From Mongoliimonas terrestris (GTDB taxonomy: Bacteria; Pseudomonadota; Alphaproteobacteria; Rhizobiales; Pleomorphomonadaceae), in contig NZ_MSIG01000002.1 in NCBI RefSeq assembly GCF_001927285.1, forward strand, positions 248,001-312,000: a stretch of 64,000 bases of DNA, written 5' to 3'. The notes beneath the pieces are model-generated. The model made no database searches. It was not told the origin of the DNA and saw only the letters and a program-made list of their open reading frames with translations. Position 1 is the first letter of the stretch. Every line of letters starts with the position of its first letter. Of the stretch, positions 9,328 through 17,053 are shown in pieces. A program made the position numbers and the translations under genes.

Positions 9328-10272
9328 ATGCAAGTTCACGAACCGCTCGTGGCGATCTGCACACCGGTCTATAACGGTGGCAAGTTCATTCGGGATGCCC
9401 TGGAATGCGTCCAGGCGCAGACCTACAAGAACTTGGTCCACGTCGTCAGCGACAACGCCTCGACCGACGACACGGCCCAGATCCTGGAGGAATTCCAGGG
9501 CCGGCGGGTCCCGCTCATCGTCTCCCGGTCGCCGCACACCGTGCCGATCATGCCCAACTGGAACCGGGTAATCGGCCTTGCGCCGCCCGAGGCCAAGTGG
9601 CTTCGGATCCTCTGCGCGGACGACCTGATGACGCCCGACGCGGTGGAGAAGATGGTGGCGCTCGGCGAAGCCAACCCGAGCGTCGGGCTGGTCGGATGCG
9701 GTCGCCTTCTCAACGGCACCGAGGACAATTTCGACTGGCCCGCCGTCCAGTCCATCTATCCCGGCCGGAAGGCCATCCGCATGCACTTCGCCCGCATGGG
9801 CACCGTCTACGGCCCGCACGTTCTGGTGCGCCGCGATCGGATCCTCGACGCGGTCAAGCCGTTCGACGAGACCATGTTCGGGGCCGACACCGACATGTGC
9901 CTGCGCGTCCTGCGCTCGTGCGACTTCGCCTACTGCCACGAGATCCTGGCCATCACGCGGGAGCATCCGGCGACCGTGAGCGCCACCGCCATGGCCAAGC
10001 GCCGTCTGCACTTCTTCGACTGGCTGATCATGATGGACCGGCACGGCCCCTACGCCTTCGAGCCGGATGAACTCGCCCGGCTGCGCAACCTCTACCTGCG
10101 CTATTATCGGCGGAAGATGCTGGTCTGGCCGCGCGAGGTGCGCGCGGAGCACCGGGATCTCCTGAAGAAGCACGGCGAGAAACTGGATAGCTGGAGCTTC
10201 ATGGACGCCATGGGCAACTGGGTGCTGAAGCGCCTCGGCCTGACCCCCGGCTGGACCGGCTATCCCTTCTGA
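9328..10272 (+). CDS. Glycosyltransferase family 2 (GT-A)
   Basis: Transferase of 314 residues. The N-terminus is a textbook GT2 start: PLVAICTPVYNGGKFIRDAL with nucleotide-binding SDNASTDDT at 41-49, and the metal-binding ADD at 97-99 (a DxD-type motif). Further on, HVLVRRDRILDAV and DETMFGADTDMCLRVL fit the acceptor-side region, with the ED-like catalytic position there. No transmembrane helix, so it probably works at the inner face of the membrane. The upstream start signal is weak (GAGG some 13 bases before the ATG). It is followed by a clear terminator, so it is a single-gene unit. Acceptor unknown. Confidence 0.9.
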   Translation: MQVHEPLVAICTPVYNGGKFIRDALECVQAQTYKNLVHVVSDNASTDDTAQILEEFQGRRVPLIVSRSPHTVPIMPNWNRVIGLAPPEAKWLRILCADDLMTPDAVEKMVALGEANPSVGLVGCGRLLNGTEDNFDWPAVQSIYPGRKAIRMHFARMGTVYGPHVLVRRDRILDAVKPFDETMFGADTDMCLRVLRSCDFAYCHEILAITREHPATVSATAMAKRRLHFFDWLIMMDRHGPYAFEPDELARLRNLYLRYYRRKMLVWPREVRAEHRDLLKKHGEKLDSWSFMDAMGNWVLKRLGLTPGWTGYPF

Positions 10273-10296
10273 CACGGCTCTCGATGTGTCGAGACG

Positions 10297-10328
10297 AGGC
10301 CCGGCGCCATTGGCGGCCGGGCCTTTTC
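10297..10328 (+). terminator. Rho-independent terminator after the GT2 gene
   Basis: Hairpin with eight-base arms AGGCCCGG and CCGGGCCT around a 12-base loop, followed by a short T run (TTTT then CG). It starts 25 bases behind the stop of the glycosyltransferase gene. Confidence 0.75.
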
Positions 10329-10559
10329 GTTTCCGCCGTCTCGCGGGCGCTCTTGGCCCGCGCGGGGACGTCTCCGGTCGCGGTTGCGGGCGCCTTAGCG
10401 CTCCTTCGGGATCGCCGGTGCCCACGCGGTTCGCCGCGGCTGCCCAGGCTTTGGCCTTCTGATTTTGTGCAATGCAAGATAACATTGCCGAAAGCGAAAG
10501 CGTTGGATCGGCCGGGCCAGGCCGGTGCGGCTCTGATCGCGCAACCTGCGGAGACAGTC

Positions 10560-11378
10560 ATGTCTGCATTCGGTCCCGCTTCCGCCCATGCGGCGACACA
10601 TCTTCGATCTGTGCTGGAACGGTCGGCGGTCGGCGCGCTCGCGCTTCTGCCGGCCGCGGTGACGGCTGCAGCCCTCAGCCCTCATGCGATCAACCCGGCG
10701 GGCATCGCGGCCGGCCTTGTGCTCTTCGCAGGCGCGTCCTTTCTGCTCGGCCTTCTGGCCAGCCAGCTCGCCGCGGGCGTCGACTCGGCCATCTTCCGTC
10801 AGTTCGGCAATCGCCTGCCGGTGGTGTTGCTGCGCCACAGCGACGCCACGCTGCCGCCAGCCGCAAAGGCGCGCGTGCACCAGGCGCTGATGTCGCGTGG
10901 CCTGCCGCTGCCGTCCGCCACCGTGGAGGCGGCCGGACCGCTGCACGCCGACCAGAGCTACCGGGAGGCCGTCGCCTGGATGCAGGCCCGCGCCCCGTCG
11001 TCGCCGGTGGCAGGCCGGGTGACGCGCGCCCACACGCTCTACCAGATGCGCCGCCACGCCTGCGCCATCCGCCTCGTGGGCTTGGCAGTCGCCGGCGCCA
11101 TGCTGGCCCTATCGGTGCTGATCGCCGTTCGCCAGGCCGAGACCGCCGCCCTGCCCGCGCCCGCCGTGACGATCGCCGCTGTGGTGAACGCGTTGATGCT
11201 GGCGGCCTGGTTCCTGGAAGCGCGCCAGGGTGCCGTCGTCGCTGCCGCCAAGGCCTACGCGCTGCGGCTCTTCACTGTCGCGAGCCCGGCCGACGCCGCG
11301 CCCGTCGAGGCGCGCGCCCGGCGGGTGGCCGACATCGACCGCGCGGCTTTCCGCTCGACGTCCGACAGCACCCCCTGA
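10560..11378 (+). CDS. Membrane protein of unknown function
   Basis: A 272-residue protein I do not recognise. It has hydrophobic hairpins at about 23-65 (ALALLPAAVTAAAL, AGIAAGLVLFAGASFLLGLL) and about 170-220 (IRLVGLAVAGAMLALSVLIAV, VTIAAVVNALMLAAWFLEA), and a polar segment of about 100 residues between them that contains HSDATLPPAAKARVH and YREAVAWMQARA, so two membrane hairpins flank a soluble domain. The ATG at 10560 follows GGAG. Base composition is like the chromosome. It is the last gene before the tRNA-Asp element; membrane-hairpin proteins of this size occur in many systems, and I cannot tie it to any. Confidence 0.7.
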   Translation: MSAFGPASAHAATHLRSVLERSAVGALALLPAAVTAAALSPHAINPAGIAAGLVLFAGASFLLGLLASQLAAGVDSAIFRQFGNRLPVVLLRHSDATLPPAAKARVHQALMSRGLPLPSATVEAAGPLHADQSYREAVAWMQARAPSSPVAGRVTRAHTLYQMRRHACAIRLVGLAVAGAMLALSVLIAVRQAETAALPAPAVTIAAVVNALMLAAWFLEARQGAVVAAAKAYALRLFTVASPADAAPVEARARRVADIDRAAFRSTSDSTP

Positions 11379-11629
11379 TCCTGGCAAGCGCCGTTCAACG
11401 GAAGCTTCAACGCTCGGCCGCATCGCGGCCGGGCGCTGTGCTGTGCTGTGGGCGGGCGGATATCGAAGACGGTCACCCGGTCGCCGCCCCTGCGGCGGCC
11501 GCGGTTCACCCATCGGCGCCGCTCAACGCAGCGGTCCAACCCCGCAGAGCACGTGGTGGCTGCGCGCGGACATGCGGTGGCGTCCCGTACCAGGCACGAC
11601 CGCTTGATGTCTCGTCTCTGGAAGGAAAG
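11379..11629. other. Non-coding flank left of the integrated element
   Basis: About 250 bases between the membrane-protein gene and the left attachment repeat. It contains a small GC hairpin (CGGCCGC / GCGGCCG, 11415-11431) without a T run, which might end the upstream gene. No gene is supported. Confidence 0.4.
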
Positions 11630-11677
11630 TGGCGGGAGTGACGGGGCTCGAACCCGCGACCTCCGGCGTGACAGGCC
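11630..11677 (-). repeat. Left attachment repeat: 48-bp copy of the tRNA-Asp 3' end
   Basis: These 48 bases are identical to 17054-17101, the 3' part of the intact tRNA-Asp gene including its CCA end, T arm and half of the anticodon arm. Beyond base 11677 the similarity stops, so this is not a tRNA gene. Such a truncated copy at the far end of an element whose integrase sits next to the tRNA is what tyrosine-recombinase integration into a tRNA 3' end leaves behind. It marks the left end of an element of about 5.4 kb. Confidence 0.93.
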
Positions 11678-12077
11678 CGGTGGATCTCGATGGGGATCAA
11701 TGCGCGTTCAGACTTTTCGGGCGCCGGTTGGAACGGGACATAGAGGGAATGTCTGAACACCCGTTTCTGTCCCGCACACCGACGAGCAACTGGGGGTCGG
11801 CGGCCCGTCGCTCCTGACCCATACTGCCCGTTGTTCCCGCCCCGTTCTTGCGCCATGTCCCCTGAGTGACAGAGCGCCGTATCCGCGTGACTAACCTTTA
11901 TTGACTGGCAGCATAAAGGCCCTTGAGTCAATAATATGCGGGCCTCTATAACTATTCTCATTAAGTAGCGGTCCGCCTCCTCAAGACGGGCGAGAGCCTT
12001 TGGCGAGTGGCAAACTGCGCTAGCGTCCAAACCGACCCGGCCGATTGTATTTTAGGTCGTTACCCAGGATCATTCAA
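11678..12077. other. Left-end non-coding region of the element
   Basis: Holds two copies of the octamer GTTCAGAC in opposite orientation (11706-11713 and 11751-11758), a degenerate copy of the start of the DUF5131 gene (11824-11889, entered separately) and an AT-rich stretch that is probably the acyltransferase promoter. The open frames crossing it on the lower strand are formed by the repeat and attachment sequences and are not genes. Confidence 0.5.
11824..11889 (+). repeat. Degenerate copy of the DUF5131 gene start (left copy)
   Basis: About 86% identical over 66 bases to 13234-13299, which holds the upstream region and first eight codons of the DUF5131 gene. In this copy the ATG is GTG and the frame TERRIRVTNLY ends at a stop codon (TGA) within 13 codons. 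The two copies flank the acyltransferase gene exactly. Confidence 0.85.
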
Positions 12078-13091
12078 ATGCACATCACGACTGATCGGCT
12101 ATTGTGGCCCGATGTCGCTAAAGGTTTCGGTATAATTTTAGTTGTTATCGGACACGTTAGCGACTCACTACGGGATTGGATTTTCCTTTTTCATATGCCT
12201 CTATTTTTCGTTTTGTCCGGCTATTTGTTTAAGCCGTCATCCACTTACGAATTTCGCAGAAAGAAAACGACATCTCTTGTTTTGCCATATGTTTCCTTTC
12301 TCGTGACATTGTTTTGCCTAACTAAACTTTCTCAGTTAAGTTTAGGCCATGTCCCAAGCTTCTATGATTTGCTGATCGATGTGGCGAAAATGATATACGG
12401 TGGCGCCGCTTTGAAGGGTGTGTTCGGCGTATTCTGGTTCGTCAGCTGTCTTTTTATCGCAATGCTGCTCTACAACAGGATTGTCAATCGCTATAAAAGC
12501 CCGTACTCGGTCCAATCCATCGGCACGATATTCGTGTGTTTGCTTATGGGCTATGCCTTGTCGTACACCATCGCCGGCATTGTATCACCATTCAATATCA
12601 GCGCGGTGCCGATGGCTGTCGTAATCATTTGGTTCGGCCACATGATGCGGGAGTTTGATAGGAAGCGCTCCCTACTACTATTCTTGTCCGGCGCCGTAAT
12701 CTTGTTATGTATAGCTCTTTATAGACTAGGCGTCGATTTTTCTGTTGATATGAAATACCTCGATTTCGGACCTCCGCTTTTTGGTATCGCGTTAGCGCTT
12801 GCCATTAGCGTCATCTACATTGAAATTTGCCGACGGTTCGAGAAGATCCCGACGATTGCTGCACCGGTAGCGAGCGTCGGAGAAGCTTCTCTCGTGATCA
12901 TGTTTTTCCACCAGTTCATCCACTACACCCTCCGCGATTACGGTTGGAACTCCGATTTTGTCATAATCTTGACAGGCATTCTCGTTCCTTATCTGATGTT
13001 CCGATCATTTCGGAATGTACCGATACTTGCCTTTGTTTATCTAGGTCGCCCCATGTCGATGACGGGTAAACCTGATTTTACCTTCCGTTAG
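12078..13091 (+). CDS. Acyltransferase 3 family membrane protein (O-acetylase-like)
   Basis: Integral membrane acyltransferase of 337 residues with about ten hydrophobic segments. It begins DRLLWPDVAKGFGIILVVIGHV, the usual start of this family with the catalytic-type histidine, followed by FLFHMPLFFVLSGYLF. Relatives O-acetylate surface polysaccharides or lipids. The gene is AT-rich and rich in codons such as TTA, TTT and ATA, unlike everything around it, so it is a recent arrival. The ATG at 12078 follows AGGA; a TTG at 12045 is in frame but less likely. It lies between two copies of the DUF5131 gene start, so it was probably inserted there; it may alter surface glycans of the host. Confidence 0.9.
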   Translation: MHITTDRLLWPDVAKGFGIILVVIGHVSDSLRDWIFLFHMPLFFVLSGYLFKPSSTYEFRRKKTTSLVLPYVSFLVTLFCLTKLSQLSLGHVPSFYDLLIDVAKMIYGGAALKGVFGVFWFVSCLFIAMLLYNRIVNRYKSPYSVQSIGTIFVCLLMGYALSYTIAGIVSPFNISAVPMAVVIIWFGHMMREFDRKRSLLLFLSGAVILLCIALYRLGVDFSVDMKYLDFGPPLFGIALALAISVIYIEICRRFEKIPTIAAPVASVGEASLVIMFFHQFIHYTLRDYGWNSDFVIILTGILVPYLMFRSFRNVPILAFVYLGRPMSMTGKPDFTFR

Positions 13092-13233
13092 TTGAGATGC
13101 TGTATTGATCGTTAAGCCGCTTCAGGGCTTCAGACCTGCGAAGTAAATAAAAAGAGCGAATGTTTTAAGCGCGGCGTCTTCTGGCGCGCATACAGGCCGG
13201 CGAAGCGCGCCGGTTCGAAAGCGCTGACACGTC

Positions 13234-13299
13234 CTGTCCGTTGTTCCCGTCTCGTTCTTGCGCCATGTCCACTGGATGACAGAGCGCCCCATCCACGTG
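13234..13299 (+). repeat. Intact copy of the repeat flanking the acyltransferase
   Basis: Right-hand partner of 11824-11889. It comprises about 42 bases upstream of the DUF5131 start codon and its first eight codons (MTERPIHV). Nine or so mismatches in 66 bases separate the copies. Confidence 0.85.
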
Positions 13300-14451
13300 G
13301 AGACGATCGGCGACATGCTGGACTTCGGCTACCGGCTGGACGCCTGGTGCGAGAGCTGCACCACGAGCCGCCCAGTCGACCTGCGCCGGGCGGCGATGAA
13401 GATGGCCGGGCGGATCGAAGCCATGGGCACCGCGCCCCACTACGCCGGCCTCACGCAGCCCTCCAAGGCCGGCCCGGTCTGGACCGGCAAGATCGCCGTC
13501 GCACCGGATCATGTGCTCCTGAAGCCGCTGACCTGGCGCAAGCCGGCCCGCATCTTCGTCAATAGCATGAGCGACCTCTTCCACGAGAGCGTTCCGGACG
13601 AGACGATCCACCGCGTGTTCGCGGTGATGGCGCTGGCCGACCAGCACACCTTCCAGGTGCTGACGAAGCGGCCGGAGCGGATGCGTGAGTACCTTACCCG
13701 CTCGGACCCGCTGTCTTTTCCTTGGACCGTGATTGATGCCGCGGCGTCCATGGGACTTCCCGCGCCGCAGATCGCGCATCATCCGTTTCTCGCCAACGTC
13801 TGGCTCGGCGTCAGCGTCGAAGACCAGGCGACCGCCGACGCGCGGATCCCGATCCTGCTCGACACCCCGGCCGCCGTACGGTGGATCTCCGCCGAGCCGC
13901 TGCTCGGGGCGGTGGATCTGTCCTCTTGGACCGATCCCGAGAGCGCCTGCGAAAGCTGCGATGATGGGGAAGGCTACGGCCGCCCACGATGCCGGTGGGC
14001 CGATATCCCGCGCGGTGAGCAGTGCCCTTTCAATCGTGCCGTCCAGAAGGTCATAGAGAGTGGCCCCTACAGCGCCGATGGAGAGCCAGCCGGCGTCCAT
14101 TGCGAGGTGGTGAAACTGGATTGGGTGGTGGTCGGCGGCGAATCCGGCCCCGGCGCCCGGCCGATGCATCCCGATTGGCCGCGGGAGATCCGCGACCAGT
14201 GCCAGCAAGCCGGCGTGCCCTTCCTCTTCAAGCAGTGGGGGGAGTGGGCACCGGGCGAAGTCGCTGGCCCCAACGAACGCGCCATCGACGCGGCGACGTG
14301 GTTCGACGAGCGTTGGATCTTTGAGCGCGTCGGGAAGGCGCAACCGGACCAGCATATCGACGACGAACCGGATATGTTCCGCGTCGGCAAGGCCCGCGCG
14401 GGCCGTCTCGTGGACGGCGTCCTCCACGACTCCTATCCGGAGGCGCGCTGA
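13276..14451 (+). CDS. Phage Gp37/Gp68-like protein (DUF5131) with an atypical N-terminus
   Basis: Protein of 391 residues. Most of it is the DUF5131 family known from phages: ARIFVNSMSDLFHESVP at about 91-107, HTFQVLTKRPERM at 124-136, a WLGVSVEDQ segment, and GGESGPGARPMHPDWPREIR and FKQWGEW near the end. Family members normally begin with a WTD-x-TWNP start and a GC...SPGC..CYA cluster, thought to hold a metal or Fe-S centre. That part is missing; instead there is MTERPIHVETIGDML and one CESC pair (25-28), which looks like a separate small zinc-ribbon protein. So it appears chimeric. Its stop overlaps the next start (TGATG). Function unknown. Confidence 0.85.
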   Translation: MTERPIHVETIGDMLDFGYRLDAWCESCTTSRPVDLRRAAMKMAGRIEAMGTAPHYAGLTQPSKAGPVWTGKIAVAPDHVLLKPLTWRKPARIFVNSMSDLFHESVPDETIHRVFAVMALADQHTFQVLTKRPERMREYLTRSDPLSFPWTVIDAAASMGLPAPQIAHHPFLANVWLGVSVEDQATADARIPILLDTPAAVRWISAEPLLGAVDLSSWTDPESACESCDDGEGYGRPRCRWADIPRGEQCPFNRAVQKVIESGPYSADGEPAGVHCEVVKLDWVVVGGESGPGARPMHPDWPREIRDQCQQAGVPFLFKQWGEWAPGEVAGPNERAIDAATWFDERWIFERVGKAQPDQHIDDEPDMFRVGKARAGRLVDGVLHDSYPEAR

Positions 14452-14882
14452 TGCCGGTCCGGATCCAGCGCTCCCGCGCGCCCGGCTGGCGCATGCCGCC
14501 CGGCGCGGTCTACGTCGGCCGCCCTACCCTATGGGGAAATCCGTGGAAGCCGGGTCGCCCGGGGCGCTTCTGGCTGCCGCCGTATCCGATCGAAGATGCA
14601 GCGATCGGCACGGATCTCGACGCCGGCGATGCTGTCGATCTCTACCGCCGCTTACTGCGCGCTGGCCCCGACCCGATCAACCGATTGCTGCCCAACGAGC
14701 TCAGTGCCGACGGCCGACGACAGGTTCGTGGATGGCTACACGACCATGCCTCCCACATCCGGGCCGAGCTGCACCAGATCCAGGGCCGCGACCTCGCTTG
14801 CTGGTGCGCCCTGGACGCCCCCTGCCACGCCGACGTCCTTCTCAAGCTCGCCAACCCCCTCACCTGCGAGGCCGTGACATGA
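14451..14882 (+). CDS. DUF4326 protein
   Basis: A 143-residue protein with the two DUF4326 hallmarks: VYVGRPTLWGNPW near the start (about 21-33) and GRDLACWCALDAPCHADVLLKLAN near the end, the latter with three cysteines and a histidine that could bind metal. The family occurs mainly in phages and small islands and has no established function. Start and stop overlap both neighbours (TGATG upstream, ATGA downstream), so translation of DUF5131, DUF4326 and the following gene is coupled. Confidence 0.88.
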   Translation: MPVRIQRSRAPGWRMPPGAVYVGRPTLWGNPWKPGRPGRFWLPPYPIEDAAIGTDLDAGDAVDLYRRLLRAGPDPINRLLPNELSADGRRQVRGWLHDHASHIRAELHQIQGRDLACWCALDAPCHADVLLKLANPLTCEAVT

Positions 14883-15514
14883 CCATCACCACTATGGGCG
14901 CCCCGCCGGCCGACGAGCCGCTGGATGCCGTCATCGCCCGCATGGAAGCCGCCATGGCGAAGGATGCAGGCGTTGGAACAAAGGCGGCGGCGCATTGGAA
15001 TGCCGACGTGCGCCGGCTTATCGAGGCTGCCCGTCTTGTTGCCGCTCCCGTGGAGGAGGAAGCGAAAGAATACGCACCGTACCTGCGGATGCTTTCGAGC
15101 CGGTTCGCGTCGTTCGCTCACGTGCACGATGCCCAATACGGGCCGGGCAGCACGTCCTACAGCATCGAAAACCACGAGCGGAGTGTGTTCTTGGCTCGCC
15201 TCGCCGACCTCCTGGAAGGGGGCGACCCGGACGAGATCGCGCGCCGCAAACCGGTTCCGAGCGCGGAGGTTGTGATTGCGGATCTGCAAGCCCGGCTCGC
15301 TGACGCCGAGCGGGCGGCGGCCGAGGCGGTGAGGGTCGAACGTGAGGCGTGCGCGCTGCTTTGCGAGGGGGCGAGCATCGGTTTTGACATCGAGGTCTGG
15401 ATCCATAGCACCAAGAAGGAAATGACCGCCGTCATGGCCCAGGCGCTCGCCGCCGCCATCCGCAACCGCACCGCCGCACCCGCCACCCCGACCACGGAGA
15501 GCGGCGATGGCTGA
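14879..15514 (+). CDS. Unknown protein of the tRNA-Asp element
   Basis: A 211-residue soluble protein I do not recognise. The first 60 residues are helical (LDAVIARMEAAMAKDAG, NADVRRLIEAARLVAAPVEEE); residues about 130-165 (VIADLQARLADAERAAAEAV) are predicted by eye to form a coiled coil; then come two cysteines (REACALLC) and a final helix. The ATG at 14879 overlaps the DUF4326 stop by four bases, and its own stop overlaps the next start by eight, so it belongs to the coupled operon. It is typical of accessory phage proteins, with no known domain. Confidence 0.72.
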   Translation: MTITTMGAPPADEPLDAVIARMEAAMAKDAGVGTKAAAHWNADVRRLIEAARLVAAPVEEEAKEYAPYLRMLSSRFASFAHVHDAQYGPGSTSYSIENHERSVFLARLADLLEGGDPDEIARRKPVPSAEVVIADLQARLADAERAAAEAVRVEREACALLCEGASIGFDIEVWIHSTKKEMTAVMAQALAAAIRNRTAAPATPTTESGDG

Positions 15515-15800
15515 CATCCGCTTCCGCGTCGATCCCGCTGACATCCCGGCCGTGAAAGCCGCCCGACGCCTCGGCCTCGACGAGGATGCCTTCACTCGCG
15601 CCCTCCCCGAGCTGCTGTCGCGGGGCTTCCCACCGCCCGACCAGACCACCGGCATGTTCGATCTCGACGCCATCGATCGCTGGCGGCGGAAACGCCATGC
15701 CCATCTGTTTCCAGAAGACGCCAGCTTGACGGCGCCTCCGGCCGCGCGCGACGCTCGCGAGGTCGTGGCTGACAGGCTGGCGAGGGTGCGCGGTGGGTAG
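15507..15800 (+). CDS. Small excisionase-like DNA-binding protein
   Basis: A 97-residue protein. Residues about 13-62 (AVKAARRLGLDEDAFTRALP, then a loop PPPDQTTGMFDLDAIDRWRR) look like the small winged-helix/MerR-like proteins that precede integrases in alphaproteobacterial phages and islands and serve as excisionase or regulator. Its position, overlapping the integrase start by eight bases (GTG at 15793, stop at 15798-15800), supports that role. The tail is Ala/Arg-rich. Family membership is inferred by pattern, not searched. Confidence 0.7.
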   Translation: MADIRFRVDPADIPAVKAARRLGLDEDAFTRALPELLSRGFPPPDQTTGMFDLDAIDRWRRKRHAHLFPEDASLTAPPAARDAREVVADRLARVRGG

Positions 15801-16980
15801 AGTGAAGATCCCGTACTACGTCGTCATCAAGGGCCGCGGCTACTGGCAGCCCACGGCCAAGATGCGCGCCGAAGGCTTTGCGCAGGTGCCCTGCGGCCCG
15901 GACGGTCCAGAGGCCTGGAAGGTCGCCATCACGTGGAACGAGCGGTGGCAGCGCCATCGTCGTGGCGAGCGGGTGACGATCCACGCGGCCGCCGCCACCG
16001 ACGCCGATCCGGAAGCCGCCAACGTCTACCCAAAAGCCTCCCTCGGCGAGGCGTTCGGCCGCTACCGGCGCACGCCGGAATGGTCGCGCAAGGCGCCGGC
16101 CACGAGGGACGACTGGTGGCGCGGCTGGCGCCGGATCCGCCCCGTCTTCGGCGACGTGGCGCCCCACACAGTGGGCCTCGAGGAGATCAGCGCCTGGCGC
16201 GCCTACCTCCAAGAGAGCGTCGGGACGCGGGAGACGCACCGGGCCCTCAAGATCTGGCGCGCGCTCTGGAAGGTCGCCGCCGCCATGCACTACTGCGAGC
16301 GCGACGCCGACCCGTCCCTCGGCGTTCGCAACAGCGCGGCGCCCGGCCGGTCGGCCACCTGGTCCGACGGCGAGATCGCCCGTCTCGCCAAGCGCGCCTG
16401 GCGCGAGGGATACCGGGGCCTTGCCGCTGCTCTCGCGGTTCAGTGGGACACCCAGATGTCGCCCGGCGACGTGCGCGCCCTTACAGCCGGCCAGCTGCTC
16501 GCTGATACGATCGCGACGACCCGGGCGAAGACGGGCGTCTCGGTGCGCGCAGCGCTGTCGCGCCGAACCCGCGCGATCGTCGACGCCTATGTCGCCACTC
16601 TGCCGTTCACCCCGCTTCCGGATCAGCCCCTGTTCCGGACGCGCGGATACGCCCCGCCGCCCGGTTCAAAGGGTGGCAGGCCGCGCATTCCGGCGCCCTA
16701 CACGAAGAACGCGATGGCGGCCGACTTCCGTGAAGTTAGGGTATTGGTGTTCGGCGAGCGTGAGACCCGCCAGATGCTCGACATCCGCCGGTCTGGGGCC
16801 GTGGAAGCGATCGCTGGCGGCGCGCGCGCCGAGCAGCTGGCCCATGCGATGGGGAACACGCTCTCGGCTTCGAATGCCCTCTTCGAGACCTATGTCCCGG
16901 CGTCGGTCACCAGCCTACAGGCCGTCGCCGAGGCGCGCCTCAAGGGCCGCCGCAAGATGCGCCAGAAGAACGAGCCGTGA
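15793..16980 (+). CDS. int: Tyrosine recombinase / integrase
   Basis: Site-specific recombinase of 395 residues that would integrate and excise the element at tRNA-Asp. The N-terminal part has a SAM-like core-binding region (about 85-150); the catalytic part shows QWDTQMSPGDVRALTAGQL with the first arginine, MLDIRRSGAVEAIAGG with the second, AHAMGNTLSASNALFETYVP with the nucleophile tyrosine in the last motif. The first histidine of the usual HxxR box is replaced (LDIRR), as in several phage integrases. A GTG at 15793 starts it; a later GTG is possible. Its 3' end lies 74 bases from the tRNA, the classical arrangement. Confidence 0.92.
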   Translation: MGRVKIPYYVVIKGRGYWQPTAKMRAEGFAQVPCGPDGPEAWKVAITWNERWQRHRRGERVTIHAAAATDADPEAANVYPKASLGEAFGRYRRTPEWSRKAPATRDDWWRGWRRIRPVFGDVAPHTVGLEEISAWRAYLQESVGTRETHRALKIWRALWKVAAAMHYCERDADPSLGVRNSAAPGRSATWSDGEIARLAKRAWREGYRGLAAALAVQWDTQMSPGDVRALTAGQLLADTIATTRAKTGVSVRAALSRRTRAIVDAYVATLPFTPLPDQPLFRTRGYAPPPGSKGGRPRIPAPYTKNAMAADFREVRVLVFGERETRQMLDIRRSGAVEAIAGGARAEQLAHAMGNTLSASNALFETYVPASVTSLQAVAEARLKGRRKMRQKNEP

Positions 16981-16983
16981 TCA

Positions 16984-17020
16984 GAAAGTCTGAACTCGCT
17001 GGGCCGAGTTTGAACTCGGC
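16984..17020. other. Inner right end of the element: possible integrase arm site and hairpin
   Basis: Contains the octamer GTCTGAAC (16988-16995), also found twice near the left end, and a hairpin with arms GCCGAGTT / AACTCGGC (17003-17020), which may end the integrase transcript although no T run follows. Interpretation as an arm-type site is inference. Confidence 0.4.
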
Positions 17021-17053
17021 AGCCGATCGGACCAGCTAAGTGCTTGGAAAGAA

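Noticed and set aside
11630..11677. A second tRNA-Asp gene
   Set aside because: Only the 3' 48 bases match; the acceptor 5' arm, D arm and half of the anticodon arm are missing.
11506..12030. Lower-strand open frame of 174 codons at the left end of the element
   Set aside because: It runs through the attachment repeat and the degenerate gene-start repeat; no start signal and no coding character.
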